A stretch of 64,000 nucleotides of DNA from Sphaerisporangium sp. TRM90804 (GCF_029846175.1 NZ_JARWAC010000037.1:41543-105542), one strand, 5' to 3'. Positions 1 through 9,147 are shown, counted from the first letter of the stretch. The notes: a model not told the origin generated them from the sequence alone. Program-made: numbers and translations.

Positions 1-29
1 GCGCGTCCTGGCGATGCGCGGCGCCCCGA

Positions 30-416
30 TCAGGCCGACGGGCCGGCGACGCCGACGACGTTGCCCTCGGGGTCGGTGAAGCGGCCGACCGTGAAGTCCC
101 CCGACTGTGGCTCGGGGCCCATCAGGCGCTTGCCGCCGAGGTCCTCGGCCTGGCGGAGCGCCGATGCGACGTCGGGAACGGCAACGTAGAACAGGACCCG
201 CGGCTCGTGGTCCCGTCCGCCGCCGACGCCGCCGTTGATGCCGTCCCCCTCCCCGGTCGTGCTTCCGTCCACGAAGCCGTACGAACCCGGCTGCGAGACC
301 TTGTCGGAGATCGCGTCGCCCACCTGGAACCGCCAGCCGAACAGCTCACCGTAGTAGCCGCGGAGCTTGGCGGGATCGCTTCCGATGATCTCAAAGTGCA
401 CCACGGGCAAACCCAT
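30..416 (-). CDS. VOC family (glyoxalase/bleomycin-resistance fold) protein
   Basis: A 128-residue single-module protein of the vicinal oxygen chelate superfamily. The N-terminal VHFEI strand followed by an amphipathic helix with YYGELFGW, and the C-terminal FTDPEGNVVGV strand, are the standard beginning and end of a two-repeat VOC unit. His7 and the Glu of DPEGN are the likely metal-site positions. A Gly-rich stretch in the middle (GDGINGGVGGG) is the usual loop. The family includes dioxygenases, glyoxalases and antibiotic-binding proteins, and this member has no feature that fixes a substrate. It stands alone, with 173 bases separating it from the next gene. Confidence 0.85.
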   Translation of the reverse strand: MGLPVVHFEIIGSDPAKLRGYYGELFGWRFQVGDAISDKVSQPGSYGFVDGSTTGEGDGINGGVGGGRDHEPRVLFYVAVPDVASALRQAEDLGGKRLMGPEPQSGDFTVGRFTDPEGNVVGVAGPSA

Positions 417-589
417 GATCAGTCCTCTCCTCGCCGGCGTCCCGGCGCCTCGTCGGGCACCGCGGACGGGTGCCTCACAGGCTGGTCGGAGGAGAGGGCC
501 CGATCTCTACATGCCGCCCCGGGGCTTCGCGGGACGAACCGACCCCGTCCGAGCCGCGCCGGACGTTCACCCGGCTCCGGGAGCCCGCG

Positions 590-1501
590 TCAGGCGTGGG
601 CGCGCAGGGCGGCGATCGTCCAGGTGAAGGCCGGGATGACGGTGGGGGACGGGGGGCGGTCGTCGAGGGTGGACAGCAGGTGCCAGTAGCGCTCGGCCCG
701 GGGGTCGGCGAGCAGTTCCAGGCGGTCGCGGAGGTGGTCGCGGGCCTGGGCGGAGGTTCGGGGGTCGACGACGCGGTCCAGGACGGGTCTGGCCTCGGGG
801 GAGGCGGGGGCGATCTGGTCGGTCAGGGCCTGGCCGGCGTGGCGCAGGACTCGGGAGCGCAGGTCGAAGCCGGCGTCCGGGAGCGGGTCCGTCGTGCCGG
901 TCAGGACGATGCGGCGCAGGCGGTCGCGGAAGTCTTCGTCGGCGACCAGCTCGGCCAGCTCCACCCAGGCGTCGACCTGGGCGGGGGACGGGTCGTCGGG
1001 GAGTTCGGCGGGCAGCTCGCGCATCCACCCGGCGACGGTCAGTGCGTCGTCGTCGGGGGTGACGCCCGCGAAGACGTCGTCGACGAAGCGGTTGATGATC
1101 TGCTGCCGCTCGGTGGCGGACAGGCGGGCGAGTCTGTGCATGATCAGGGTCTCCTCGGGTGTGCCGCCGCGTTCGGCGATCGTGCGCAGCACGGCGCGGC
1201 GCAGCTTCAGGGTGCGGATCTCCGCGTCCAAGGCCTGGGCGTGCGCGTCGGCCACCTCGGCGACCGTGACGTGCCGCGCCAGGACGTCCTGCACGGTGTC
1301 CAGGGGGATGCCGAGCTCGCGCAGGCTCTGGACCAGCTCCAACCGGGCGACGGCCGCCGCGTCGTACAGCCGGTATCCGCCCGCCGAGCGGCCGGCGGGC
1401 GGCACCAGGCCGCTGTCGGACCAGAAGCGGATCGTGTGCACCGACAGGCCGGTGCGGCGGGCGAGCCGTCCGATCGTGTAGAGCTCCGCGCTTTCACTCA
1501 C
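590..1501 (-). CDS. MerR family transcriptional regulator
   Basis: A 303-residue regulator. The N-terminal MerR winged helix-turn-helix (YTIGRLARRTGLSVHTIRFW, then the GGYRLYD wing) is complete, and a helical region of about 230 residues follows with no recognised ligand domain. I prefer the GTG at 1501 over an upstream in-frame codon at 1528, because a promoter-like element lies directly before it (1509-1539) and would give a leaderless mRNA. Length and architecture resemble drug-sensing MerR proteins that act as local autoregulators. No target operon is adjacent: the next gene, a membrane protease, runs in the same direction upstream. Confidence 0.85.
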   Translation of the reverse strand: MSESAELYTIGRLARRTGLSVHTIRFWSDSGLVPPAGRSAGGYRLYDAAAVARLELVQSLRELGIPLDTVQDVLARHVTVAEVADAHAQALDAEIRTLKLRRAVLRTIAERGGTPEETLIMHRLARLSATERQQIINRFVDDVFAGVTPDDDALTVAGWMRELPAELPDDPSPAQVDAWVELAELVADEDFRDRLRRIVLTGTTDPLPDAGFDLRSRVLRHAGQALTDQIAPASPEARPVLDRVVDPRTSAQARDHLRDRLELLADPRAERYWHLLSTLDDRPPSPTVIPAFTWTIAALRAHA

Positions 1502-1508
1502 GGGGACG

Positions 1509-1539
1509 AATCTGCACCCTCGAGCCACTCGAAAGTCAA
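1509..1539 (-). promoter_or_regulatory. Probable autoregulated MerR-type promoter
   Basis: On the minus strand TTGACT (1539-1534) and CAGATT (1514-1509) are separated by exactly 19 bases, the long spacer typical of MerR-controlled promoters. The spacer contains the inverted repeat CGAG-TGG-CTCG. The -10 element ends 7 bases before the GTG at 1501, so the transcript would be leaderless or nearly so. That this site binds the adjacent MerR protein is inference. Confidence 0.55.
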
Positions 1540-1617
1540 GCCGCGATCGGGCCCGGTGCGTCCGTCAGGCGGAGGATGGGGCGGCGGTGGTGCCGGCCGT
1601 CGGGCCCGGTGCGTCCG

Positions 1618-2565
1618 TCAGGGGGAGGAGGGCGCGGAGGGGGTCGTCGTGCGGGTGGCCCGGAGCGGCTCCGGATTCGCGGTCCCGCCGGTCTTCCTGC
1701 CGGGCAGCGCGCCCCGGGCCACGAGTACGGCGATGACGGCGAGCATGACCAGCCAGCCGGGCCAGCCGCTGAGGCCGATGGTCCACGGGTTGGACCGCGC
1801 GATGAGGTCGCCGGAGCCGAACACGGCGTTGACGAAGCCGGTGATCAGCGTGTTGTTGACCGCGTGGGCGATCACACCTGGCCAGATGAGCCCGGAGGCC
1901 AGGCGCAGCCAGCCGAGCAGAACGCCGAAGAACACGGCGGTGATCATGAAGGGGATCGTCCGGGGAGCGGCCTGCGACCCGATGAAGCCGGGCAGGTGCC
2001 ACAGGCCCCAGATCAGACCGCTGAGCAGGAGCGCGGGCCACAGGCCGAACGGGCGGAGCACGGGTAGCAGGTAGCCGCGCCAGGCCCACTCCTCGCAGAA
2101 GGCCAGGGGCAGCAGGATGAGTAACAGGCCGACGTTGATTGCCAGCGCGGACAGGATCAGGCCGATCGGCATGCCCTGCTCGTCGACCGTTCCGGGGGCG
2201 AACGTGCTGCGAAGGGCGCCGAAGCCGGTCAGGTCGAGTGGGTAGACGCCCGCCAGGGCGCCGATGCCGATCGAGGCGAAGCCGAACGCGAGCGGCAGCA
2301 GCAGCCCGATCAGGCAGTAACGCAGCAGCGGGCGGGCCGGCCTTAAGGGCGCCATGGCGGTCTCGCGCCGGATGTCACGGGAACGGCGCACCCAGCGGAC
2401 GGCGACGAAGGTGGCCAGGCCAGCCGCGAGCATGCCGCCGGGGGCGATGGCGTCGACGCCGGTCAGCCGGCGCAGCACCCACAGCAGCCAGGGGATCCCG
2501 AAGGCGAGGATCACGAAGACCGCGATCTCGCGGCGGCGAGGTACGACGGCTGTCTCGGGGAGCAT
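1618..2565 (-). CDS. CPBP family intramembrane glutamic endopeptidase
   Basis: A 315-residue polytopic membrane protein of the CPBP (Abi/Rce1-like) protease family. The diagnostic motifs are present: the EExxxR signature (CEEWAWRGYLLP, Glu158-Glu159-Arg163), a second motif with His190 (GLIWGLWHLPGF), and the third with His234 and Asn238 (IAHAVNN). Hydrophobic segments lie near 12-32, 42-58, 84-106, 134-156, 172-190 and 206-222. The ATG at 2565 has GAGAGGA nine bases upstream. It is divergent from a GntR regulator across a 56-base gap holding a palindrome, so the two may be co-regulated. The substrate cannot be told from sequence. Confidence 0.9.
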   Translation of the reverse strand: MLPETAVVPRRREIAVFVILAFGIPWLLWVLRRLTGVDAIAPGGMLAAGLATFVAVRWVRRSRDIRRETAMAPLRPARPLLRYCLIGLLLPLAFGFASIGIGALAGVYPLDLTGFGALRSTFAPGTVDEQGMPIGLILSALAINVGLLLILLPLAFCEEWAWRGYLLPVLRPFGLWPALLLSGLIWGLWHLPGFIGSQAAPRTIPFMITAVFFGVLLGWLRLASGLIWPGVIAHAVNNTLITGFVNAVFGSGDLIARSNPWTIGLSGWPGWLVMLAVIAVLVARGALPGRKTGGTANPEPLRATRTTTPSAPSSP

Positions 2566-2590
2566 GATGAAGTCCTCTCTGTCATCTGTT

Positions 2591-2612
2591 CTATTACTTA
2601 TATATCAGATAG
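2591..2612. promoter_or_regulatory. Palindromic operator between CPBP protease and GntR genes
   Basis: An A/T-rich imperfect palindrome of 22 bases, CTAT-N4-TATATA-N4-ATAG, in an otherwise GC-rich context. It lies between two divergent starts (2565 and about 2622), the usual place for an operator of a YtrA-type GntR repressor. Binding by the neighbouring GntR is inferred. Confidence 0.5.
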
Positions 2613-2621
2613 AGTAGGTCT

Positions 2622-3023
2622 GTGCTTCTGACGATCGACCTAGACAGCGACGTGCCGATCTACCAGCAAATCCGTGACCGGGTGGTCGAGGCCATCGCCG
2701 ACGGCGAGCTGCGGGAGGGGTCGGCGCTGCCGTCCACCCGGCAGCTCGCCGCCGACCTGGCGATCAACTTCCACACCGTGAACAAGGCTTACGACCTGCT
2801 GCGACGACAGAACGTCATTCGCATCAACCGCAAGAGCGGAGCCGTGGTCCGCCGTGACGCCGCCTCGGGCCCTCCCGGGCCCGGCTTCGCCGACGACTGG
2901 GAGCCCCGGCTGCGCACGCTGTTCGCCGAGGCGGCCGTGCACGGCATGGATCCGCAGGAGGTGCTGCGACGCAGCGCCGGAGTGCTCGACTCGTTCGCCC
3001 CACGAAGGGAGACCCCCGTATGA
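2622..3023 (+). CDS. GntR family transcriptional regulator, YtrA subfamily
   Basis: A 133-residue regulator. A GntR winged helix occupies residues 10-75 (VPIYQQIRDRV, the GELREGSALPSTRQLA helix pair, NTVNKAYDLL-like recognition region). Only about 55 residues follow, too few for an FadR or aminotransferase-type effector domain, which matches the YtrA subfamily that usually controls membrane-protein or ABC genes. Its stop overlaps the ATG of the downstream membrane-protein gene (ATGA), so the two are translationally coupled. The start codon is GTG; the promoter region carries the palindrome at 2591-2612. Confidence 0.9.
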   Translation: MLLTIDLDSDVPIYQQIRDRVVEAIADGELREGSALPSTRQLAADLAINFHTVNKAYDLLRRQNVIRINRKSGAVVRRDAASGPPGPGFADDWEPRLRTLFAEAAVHGMDPQEVLRRSAGVLDSFAPRRETPV

Positions 3024-4084
3024 TCACCGACCTGCCGCTGGTCGCGCTGGTCACCGTCGCGGCATGGGCGCTGCCGGTGCTGAGCCGCCCGACGCTGCCG
3101 TTCGGCGTGCGCGTGCCCGGCGACCGGGTGACCGCACCGGAGATCACCGCGCAGCGCCGCCGCCACGCCCGAGGGGTGCTCGTGCTCGGCGCGATCGCCG
3201 CCCTCGCGGTGGTGCTCGGCGCCCCCTCCGGCGCCCTCCTGATCTTGGGCGCGGCCGACATGGCGCTCTACTACACCGCCCACCGCGCGGTCGCGGCGGC
3301 CAAGCGGCGCGGCGACTGGTACGCCGGCACCAAGCAGGCCACCAGCACCGACACCGCGTTCCGCACCGATCCGGTACGGGTGCCGTGGCCGTTGCTGCTT
3401 CCCTCGCTGCTGCTGGTGGCCGTCACCGCCACGATCGGGGTCTGGCGGTACAGCGACCTGCCCGCCAACCTGGCGACCCTGCGCGGCCTCGGCGTCGACG
3501 CCGCTACCCGGGTGCCCACCACGCCCGCCTCCGCCTTCGCGACCGTCGCCGCCCAGGTGGCCGTCACGCTGGTGGCGCCGGTCGTGATCGCGGCGCTGCT
3601 GCGGTCCCGGCCCGACCTCGACGCGGAGTACCCGGAGGCCTCCGCCTACCGCTACCGCGTCTACCTGCGGGGCATGTCGCGCCTGCTGCTGCTGGTCGCG
3701 GCCTGCCTCAACCTCACCCTGCTCCTGCTCGCCCTGCGGCAGTGGCAGGTCCTCGCGCCGTCGGCGGGAGTGACCGTCGCCACGTGGCTGCCGCCGATCG
3801 CCGCCGGGATCGCCATGCTCGTCTTCGGTGTCCGGGTCGGCGAGGCGGGTCACCGGCTGCCCGTCGCCGGCCCGGAAGCGGGCTCCGGCTACGTCCAGCG
3901 CGACGACGACCGCTACTGGCGCCTGGCCGGGATGGTCTACGCCAACCGGGACGACCCCGCGATCATGGTCCACCAGCGGGTCGGCGGCCGGTGGACGCTC
4001 AACCTCGGCAACCCGGTCGTCTGGATGGGCATCGCCGTCGTCGCCTTCGTCGCCGGGCTGGCCATGACACCGTGGCCGCACTGA
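3020..4084 (+). CDS. DUF1648/DUF5808 multi-pass membrane protein
   Basis: A 354-residue integral membrane protein with about seven hydrophobic segments (near 5-20, 55-80, 116-136, 172-193, 214-235, 246-262, 336-352). The middle carries a DUF1648-type region around WRYSDLPANL, and the C-terminal third has the DUF5808 pattern DRYWRLAGMVYANRDDP...GGRWTLNLGNP. Such proteins are regularly encoded directly behind a YtrA-type GntR, as here with a 4-base overlap, and are thought to sense or respond to membrane or envelope conditions. No enzymatic motif is visible; the function is unknown. Confidence 0.85.
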   Translation: MITDLPLVALVTVAAWALPVLSRPTLPFGVRVPGDRVTAPEITAQRRRHARGVLVLGAIAALAVVLGAPSGALLILGAADMALYYTAHRAVAAAKRRGDWYAGTKQATSTDTAFRTDPVRVPWPLLLPSLLLVAVTATIGVWRYSDLPANLATLRGLGVDAATRVPTTPASAFATVAAQVAVTLVAPVVIAALLRSRPDLDAEYPEASAYRYRVYLRGMSRLLLLVAACLNLTLLLLALRQWQVLAPSAGVTVATWLPPIAAGIAMLVFGVRVGEAGHRLPVAGPEAGSGYVQRDDDRYWRLAGMVYANRDDPAIMVHQRVGGRWTLNLGNPVVWMGIAVVAFVAGLAMTPWPH

Positions 4085-4206
4085 CCCCCGGGCGCACGAT
4101 CGCCGGGAGACGGCCTCGGGACAGCCGCGAGGCCGAGTGACCGCCGAGGTGCGGCGCCGGGGGTCGCCGCGAGGTCAGGTGACCGATCGTCGCGTGCGGG
4201 GCCGGG

Positions 4207-4776
4207 TCAGGGCTGGGGGTCGCCGGTGGGGGTGGGCTTGGCCGACCATTCCTGGCGGCGGGCCTCGGCCAGGACGATGGCGGCGGCCACGCCGACGTTG
4301 AAGGAGCCGACGCGGCCGACCTGGGGGATGTAGAGGACCTCGTCGGCGGCTTCCAGCAGGGCGGGGGAGCAGCCGTGGTCCTCGCTGCCGACGACCAGGC
4401 ACACGTCGCGGTCGAGGCGGGACTCGTGCAGGGGGACGGCGTCGCCGGTCAGCTCGATGGCGATCACGGTGTAGCCGTCGTCCTTGGCGGCCTGGACGGC
4501 CTCCAGGGCGGGGACGGCCGGGTGCCAGGTGACCAGGCGGTCGGTGCCCAGGGCGGTCTTCTGCACCTTGGGGTTGGTGGGCGGGGTCGCGTTGCCGGCC
4601 AGCCAGAGCTGGTCGGCGCCGAACGCGGCGGCGGTGCGGAAGATGGACCCGACGTTGAAGGGGCCGGTCACCGACTCCAGGATCAGCGACAGCCGGTTCT
4701 CTGTGCCCCGGCGCCAGGTGCGGTTCAGCCGCTTGACGTCGGTGGGGCGGAGCTGCCTGCGAGTGCCTGTGCTCAT
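4207..4776 (-). CDS. TrmH family RNA 2'-O-methyltransferase
   Basis: A 189-residue SPOUT methyltransferase. The three knot motifs are clear: motif 1 NVGSIFRTAAAFG, motif 2 LVVGSEDHGCSP, and motif 3 GSFNVGVAAAIVLAEA. The short length without an N-terminal substrate-binding extension and the N-terminal LRPTDVKRLNR segment favour the TrmH group acting on tRNA (Gm18-like) over the 23S rRNA RlmB group, but the exact nucleotide is not certain. It precedes an RsmC-like methyltransferase on the minus strand (88 bases downstream of that gene), so both may belong to one RNA-modification unit. Confidence 0.85.
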   Translation of the reverse strand: MSTGTRRQLRPTDVKRLNRTWRRGTENRLSLILESVTGPFNVGSIFRTAAAFGADQLWLAGNATPPTNPKVQKTALGTDRLVTWHPAVPALEAVQAAKDDGYTVIAIELTGDAVPLHESRLDRDVCLVVGSEDHGCSPALLEAADEVLYIPQVGRVGSFNVGVAAAIVLAEARRQEWSAKPTPTGDPQP

Positions 4777-4864
4777 CGGGTCCTCAGCGGATGTCGTCGG
4801 TGCGGGTGGAAGTCGGTGCGGGAAGGCGGGCCGTCCCCGGAGCCGCCGGGGTGTCCGTGACGGG

Positions 4865-5578
4865 TCACTGCGTGCGGCCGGAGGCGTCGGTGCCCCGCGG
4901 GCCCCGGGCGGGCGGCGCCTCCGGCGTGCCGCCGGCGGGGTGCGGGGTGGGGCGGGCGGCGACGCGCAGGACGCGGTAGGCCGAGCGCGCGGCCTCGCGG
5001 GTGGTGGGCCAGCCCTGGTCGTTCAGCCAGCGCTGCAGGGAGTCGGAGCCCAGGTGCTTCTGGACGACCAGGTAGGCGGCGCCGTCGGGGGTGAGGCGGT
5101 CGAGCCAGCGGGTGAGCATGGCGTGCAGGGCCGGCTTGCCGATGCGGATCGCGGGATTGGACCAGATGGCCGAGAACCGCACGTCGCTCGGCACCTCGTC
5201 GGCGTGCGCGGTTCTTACTTTGTAAAGGCCGGCGGTTCGCGCATTCTCGGCGCACAGCTCCAGCGAGCGCCGGTTCACGTCCACCGCCCACACCGTGGCG
5301 TCGGGCGCCCGGGAAGCCATGGTCAGCGCGATCGGCCCGTACCCGCAGCCGAGGTCGAGAAGCTCGCCTCGCGGCGGGGGCGCCGGGACGGCCTCCAGCA
5401 GCACGCGGGTGCCGGCGTCCAGGCGGCCGGGGGAGAAGACGCCGCTGTCGGTGGCCAGGCGCAGGTGCAGGTCGGGCAGGATCACGTCGACCGTGCCCGG
5501 CCGGGCGGCCGCGCCGGGCCGCTCCTCGAAGTAGTGCCCCCCCTTGGACGTCACGACGGAAGACGTTACCAACCGCAC
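4865..5578 (-). CDS. RsmC/RlmG-like class I SAM methyltransferase
   Basis: A 237-residue Rossmann methyltransferase. Motif I is LLDLGCGYGPIAL, followed by the acidic end of beta-2 (VWAVDVN) and the motif IV position SNPAIR, where rRNA guanine-N2 methyltransferases have an NPPF-type motif. The upstream segment with LATDSGVFSPGRLDAGTRVLL is a hallmark of the RsmC/RlmG family. It corresponds to the catalytic half only; the enterobacterial enzyme is a two-domain protein of about 340 residues, and this shorter form is common in actinobacteria. The probable target is a guanine in rRNA; the replacement of NPPF by NPAI is a deviation worth noting. Confidence 0.8.
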   Translation of the reverse strand: MRLVTSSVVTSKGGHYFEERPGAAARPGTVDVILPDLHLRLATDSGVFSPGRLDAGTRVLLEAVPAPPPRGELLDLGCGYGPIALTMASRAPDATVWAVDVNRRSLELCAENARTAGLYKVRTAHADEVPSDVRFSAIWSNPAIRIGKPALHAMLTRWLDRLTPDGAAYLVVQKHLGSDSLQRWLNDQGWPTTREAARSAYRVLRVAARPTPHPAGGTPEAPPARGPRGTDASGRTQ

Positions 5579-5885
5579 GGCGGTGCTCGTGATCCGGCGC
5601 GTCCCGCACCCCTCACTCGCGGGGGGCGTGGGACGCCGGGAAGGTCAGATCGTCCGGCGGGCCGGGGACCGGACGTCGGAGGGCCGGGCTCCCGGCGCCT
5701 CCATCTCGTGAGGCCCCGGGAACCCGGTGTGCCGGGCCCGGACGTGAGCGGGCGGGCCGATCGGGACCCTGTGGCGGGCCCGGGGGCCGGACGTCAGAGA
5801 CCGGAACCGGCACCTTTCCTCGGGGCGGCGGCACGCGTGAGAAGTCCGGGCCGTTCAGGCGCTCCGAGGCCCGCCCGGCGGGTGG
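5579..5885. other. Intergenic region without a supported gene
   Basis: About 300 very GC-rich bases between the RsmC-like start and the VWA stop, both on the minus strand. CCGGACGT occurs three times and the small hairpin GGCGT-GGG-ACGCC lies at the RsmC-proximal end. No reading frame has convincing codon bias. Confidence 0.5.
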
Positions 5886-6833
5886 TCAGGGGATGCGGGT
5901 GCCCAGCAGCATGGCGGCGCCGGCGACCAGCAGGCCTATCAGGACGCCGGCGACGGTGAACCACTGGCCGATCTCCTGGTGGACGACGCGGTAGCCCAGG
6001 GAGCTGCCGATCTGGCTGTAGACCTCGCGGAGCTGGTCGCCGGACTCGGCGCTGTAGGCCCGGCCGCCGGTGCCGTCGGCCAGCGACTGCAGGGTGGCCT
6101 TGTTGACCGGCACCTGCACGTCGCGCCCGTCGATGCTGACCGTGCCCTCGGGCGTGCCGTAGGCGATGGTGGAGACGGGCACGCGTGAGCCCACGGCCGC
6201 CTGGACGGCCTCGTTCACCGACCGGCCCGAGGTGTTGTCGCCGTCGGACAGCAGCACGATCGCCGACGGCGGCGGGTCGGTGACGGCGCGCTGGTCGAAC
6301 GAGCGCAGCGAGTCCAGCGAGCTGAACACCGCCTCGCCGATCGCGGTGCCCGGGCGGGTGGCCAGGCTGCCGATCGCGGTCGCGGCGGCCAGGTGGTCGG
6401 TGGTGGGCGACACCACCACGGCGGCCGACCGGGCGAAGGCGACCAGCCCGACGTTGAAGCGCTCGGGCAGGTCGCGGACGAACTGCTGGGCGGCCTGCTG
6501 GGCGGCGACCAGCCGGGTGGGGGAGACGTCGCCGGCCTCCATGGACAGCGAGACGTCGACCGCCACGATGATCGTCGCCCGGTCGCGCGGCACGCGGGTG
6601 GCGTCGGCGGGCCGGGACGCGCCCACCACGAGCAGGCTCATCATCACCAGGAACAGCGCCGCCGGGATGTGCCGCCGCCAGCCGGGCCGTTCGGGGGCCA
6701 CGTAGCTCAGCAGCGCCAGGTTGGTGAAGCGCATGGCGTAGCGGCGCCGGGTGAACTGCACGGCGACGTACGCCGCGACGACCAGCGCGAGCGCGGCGAA
6801 CAGCCAGAGCCACCCGGGAGAAAGGAAGATCAC
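5886..6833 (-). CDS. VWA domain membrane protein of the MoxR operon (BatA-like)
   Basis: A 315-residue protein with two N-terminal membrane segments (about 7-25 and 57-75), a von Willebrand factor A domain (about 85-280) and a C-terminal membrane segment (about 290-310). The MIDAS is intact: DVSLSMEAG, a Thr in the second loop, and LLSDGDN. This architecture is that of BatA/Rv1481-type partners of MoxR ATPases, thought to sit in the membrane with a metal-binding face for protein ligands. The start is GTG with GGAGGG upstream, overlapping by GTGA a small possible ORF that bridges to the DUF58 gene. Third gene of the MoxR operon. Confidence 0.9.
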   Translation of the reverse strand: MIFLSPGWLWLFAALALVVAAYVAVQFTRRRYAMRFTNLALLSYVAPERPGWRRHIPAALFLVMMSLLVVGASRPADATRVPRDRATIIVAVDVSLSMEAGDVSPTRLVAAQQAAQQFVRDLPERFNVGLVAFARSAAVVVSPTTDHLAAATAIGSLATRPGTAIGEAVFSSLDSLRSFDQRAVTDPPPSAIVLLSDGDNTSGRSVNEAVQAAVGSRVPVSTIAYGTPEGTVSIDGRDVQVPVNKATLQSLADGTGGRAYSAESGDQLREVYSQIGSSLGYRVVHQEIGQWFTVAGVLIGLLVAGAAMLLGTRIP

Positions 6834-7114
6834 GTGCCCGCCCTCCAGCGCCGTGACGAGGACGGACGGACGGCCGGCCGGGCCAGACGGCCGGCGCGCC
6901 CCGGGGGCCGGGGGTGACCCGGGCGCGGCGCGCGGGACGGCCGGCGGGCGTGTGGCGGGCGCGGCGGGTGGACGGCGTGCCGCCGGCGAGCCTGACGGTG
7001 GGCGTGCCGGCGGCGAGACGGAGCGGTGCCCGAGCGCGTTCGCCGGGGTGGCCGATGGGCCCGGTGCGGTGGGTGGCCGGCCTCCGGCGCCGGTGGAGAC
7101 GACAGGTGGTTCAC
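6830..7114 (-). CDS. Possible small coupled ORF between DUF58 and VWA genes
   Basis: A 94-codon frame fills the whole gap in the MoxR operon. Its GTG (7114) overlaps the DUF58 stop as GTGA, and its own TGA overlaps the VWA start as GTGA. Coupling at both ends is what a real operon gene would show. Against it, the product is rich in Arg, Pro and His, has no recognisable domain, and second codon positions are GC-rich in a way seen in non-coding frames of this genome. Either a rapidly evolving small protein or a spacer that happens to stay open. Confidence 0.3.
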   Translation of the reverse strand: MNHLSSPPAPEAGHPPHRAHRPPRRTRSGTAPSRRRHAHRQARRRHAVHPPRPPHARRPSRAPRPGHPRPPGRAGRLARPAVRPSSSRRWRAGT

Positions 7115-8094
7115 GCGCCCGCCCTTCTGGTGGGATGCCGGCCGGCGAGGTGGGCCGTGCGGCGGTGCCGGAGAGTGAACTGGGCGATGTCGTACACCCA
7201 GTCGCGGTCGGTGCGCAGCACCAGGTGGGCGGCGCCGGAGCGGCGCAGCGCCACGCGGGTGGCCTCGCGCTGGCGCGCCGCCGCCTCGGCGTAGTCGCGG
7301 CGGATCTTGGCGGACAGGTGGATGAGCCGGGTGCGCCCGGTCTCGGGGTCGGTCAGGGCGACCGTCCCGACGTCGGGCAGCTCCAGCTCGCGCGGGTCGA
7401 TGACCTCCACGGCCAGCACCTGGTGGCGGGCCGCCAGGCGGCGCAGCGGACGCTCCCACTCGCGCCGGCTCTCGGGGTCGCCGCCGGCGCCAAGGTCGAG
7501 GAAGTCGGAGACCACCACGCGCAGCCCGCGCTTGCGCCGGGCGGACGCCAGCAGGGCGATCGCCTCGCCCAGCCGGGTGGGCCCGGTGGCGGGCGTGCCG
7601 CGGGGGGCGTCCAGCAGGGTGTGCAGCAGCGCGTACATGGCGGGCCGGCCGGTGCGGGCGGCCAGGCGGTGCACCTGGTCGCCGTGGATGACGTAGGCGC
7701 CGAAGCGGTCGCCGACGCGGCTGCTGAGGAACCCGACGGCGCCGACGGCGGCGATCACCAGGTCGCGTTTCTCCATGTCGGCGGTGCCGAAGTCCATGCT
7801 GGGCGACAGGTCGGCCAGCACCCAGGTCTCCAGCTCGCGGTCGGCGATCAGGTCGCGCACGTGCGGCACCTGGGTGCGTGCGGTGACCGCCCAGTCCATG
7901 CGCCGCACGTCGTCCTCGCCCGGGACGTACACCCGGCTGTCGCCGATCTCGCTGCCGGCGCCGGGCAGCAGGCCCTGGTGCCGGCCGTGCAGCAGGCCGT
8001 CCAGGCGGTGCAGGACGGTGAGCTCCAGGCGGCGCAGGGCGTGCTCGGGGCCGCGCTCGGGTGCGGGTTCGTCCACGGCGGGGGCGGCGTTCAC
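7111..8094 (-). CDS. DUF58 domain protein of the MoxR operon
   Basis: A 327-residue soluble DUF58 protein. The core signature is [21 protein letters not shown] near residues 55-75, followed by a VWA-like fold ([18 protein letters not shown]) that gives a degenerate MIDAS. DUF58 proteins are encoded with MoxR AAA+ ATPases and VWA membrane proteins, and the three are believed to work as a chaperone-like complex. Its ATG overlaps the MoxR stop (8091-8094), so translation is coupled. It lacks the N-terminal membrane segments found in longer DUF58 proteins and should be cytoplasmic. Confidence 0.9.
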   Translation of the reverse strand: MNAAPAVDEPAPERGPEHALRRLELTVLHRLDGLLHGRHQGLLPGAGSEIGDSRVYVPGEDDVRRMDWAVTARTQVPHVRDLIADRELETWVLADLSPSMDFGTADMEKRDLVIAAVGAVGFLSSRVGDRFGAYVIHGDQVHRLAARTGRPAMYALLHTLLDAPRGTPATGPTRLGEAIALLASARRKRGLRVVVSDFLDLGAGGDPESRREWERPLRRLAARHQVLAVEVIDPRELELPDVGTVALTDPETGRTRLIHLSAKIRRDYAEAAARQREATRVALRRSGAAHLVLRTDRDWVYDIAQFTLRHRRTAHLAGRHPTRRAGA

Positions 8095-9119
8095 CGCTGG
8101 GCCTGGTTCCAGACGACCAGCGGCGGCGGCACCGAGGCCAGGATGCGCCGCACCACGTCCTCGGGGTCCACCCCGTCGGCCAGGGCGTCGAAGGTGAGCA
8201 TGAGGCGGTGGCCCATGACGTCCACGGCGACGTCGCGCACGTCGTCGGGCAGCAGGTAGTCGCGGCCGCGCAGCAGCGCCAGGGCCCGCCCGGCGGCGAC
8301 CAGGCCGAGGGTGGCGCGCGGGCTGACGCCGATCTCGACGGCCTCCTCCAGGTCGCGCAGCCCGTACTCGGCGGGGGAGCGGGTGGCCATGACCAGCCGC
8401 ACCACGTAGTCGGCGACGAGCTGGTGCACCGAGACCTGGTCGGCGAGCTTCTGCAGGGCCATCAGCCGCTCGGGGTCAAGGACGCGGCCGGGCAGCGGCG
8501 GGGAGACGCTCATGCGGTGCAGGATCTCCAGCTCCTCCCCGGCGGTGGGGTGGATGACGCGCACCTTGAACAGGAACCGGTCGCGCTGCACCTCCGGCAG
8601 CGGGTACACCCCCTCGGACTCGATGGGGTTCTGGGTGGCCAGCACGATGAAGGGCCGGGGCAGCGGGTGGGTGCGCCCGGCCAGGGTGACCTGCCGTTCG
8701 GCCATGACCTCCAGCAGCGCCGACTGCACCTTGGCCGGGGCGCGGTTGATCTCGTCGGCGAGCAGGAAGTTGACGAACACCGGCCCCAGCTCGATGTCGA
8801 AGCTCTCGCTGGAGGGGTGGTAGACCCGCGTGCCGACGATGTCGCTCGGCACCAGGTCGGGGGTGAACTGGATGCGCGCGAAGGTGCCGCCGACCACGGT
8901 GGCCAGCGTGGAGGCCGCCAGGGTCTTGGCGACGCCCGGCACTCCCTCCAGCAGGCAGTGGCCGCGGGCCAGCAGGGCCACCAGCAGTCGCTCGATCATG
9001 TGGTCCTGCCCGACGATCACGCGCCGGACCTCCGACAAGGCCTGCTGGAGCAGGCCGAGGTCGGCGTCGACGCCCTCGCCCGGTCCGGGGCCGTCACTGC
9101 GTTCTTCGGCAACGGTCAT
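8091..9119 (-). CDS. moxR: MoxR family AAA+ ATPase
   Basis: A 342-residue AAA+ ATPase of the MoxR branch. Walker A is EGVPGVAKT, Walker B is LLADEINRAP, sensor 1 lies at ATQNP, and the C-terminal lid carries the SPRATLGL sensor-2 region. Members remodel or activate partner proteins, typically with DUF58 and VWA proteins encoded behind them as here. First gene of a minus-strand operon and divergent from the kinase-like membrane protein at 9202; the 82-base gap holds the inverted repeat GGTGC-ACG-GCACC (9148-9160). Confidence 0.95.
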   Translation of the reverse strand: MTVAEERSDGPGPGEGVDADLGLLQQALSEVRRVIVGQDHMIERLLVALLARGHCLLEGVPGVAKTLAASTLATVVGGTFARIQFTPDLVPSDIVGTRVYHPSSESFDIELGPVFVNFLLADEINRAPAKVQSALLEVMAERQVTLAGRTHPLPRPFIVLATQNPIESEGVYPLPEVQRDRFLFKVRVIHPTAGEELEILHRMSVSPPLPGRVLDPERLMALQKLADQVSVHQLVADYVVRLVMATRSPAEYGLRDLEEAVEIGVSPRATLGLVAAGRALALLRGRDYLLPDDVRDVAVDVMGHRLMLTFDALADGVDPEDVVRRILASVPPPLVVWNQAQR

Positions 9120-9147
9120 GCGGCCATTTCATCAAACAGCACGCAAT

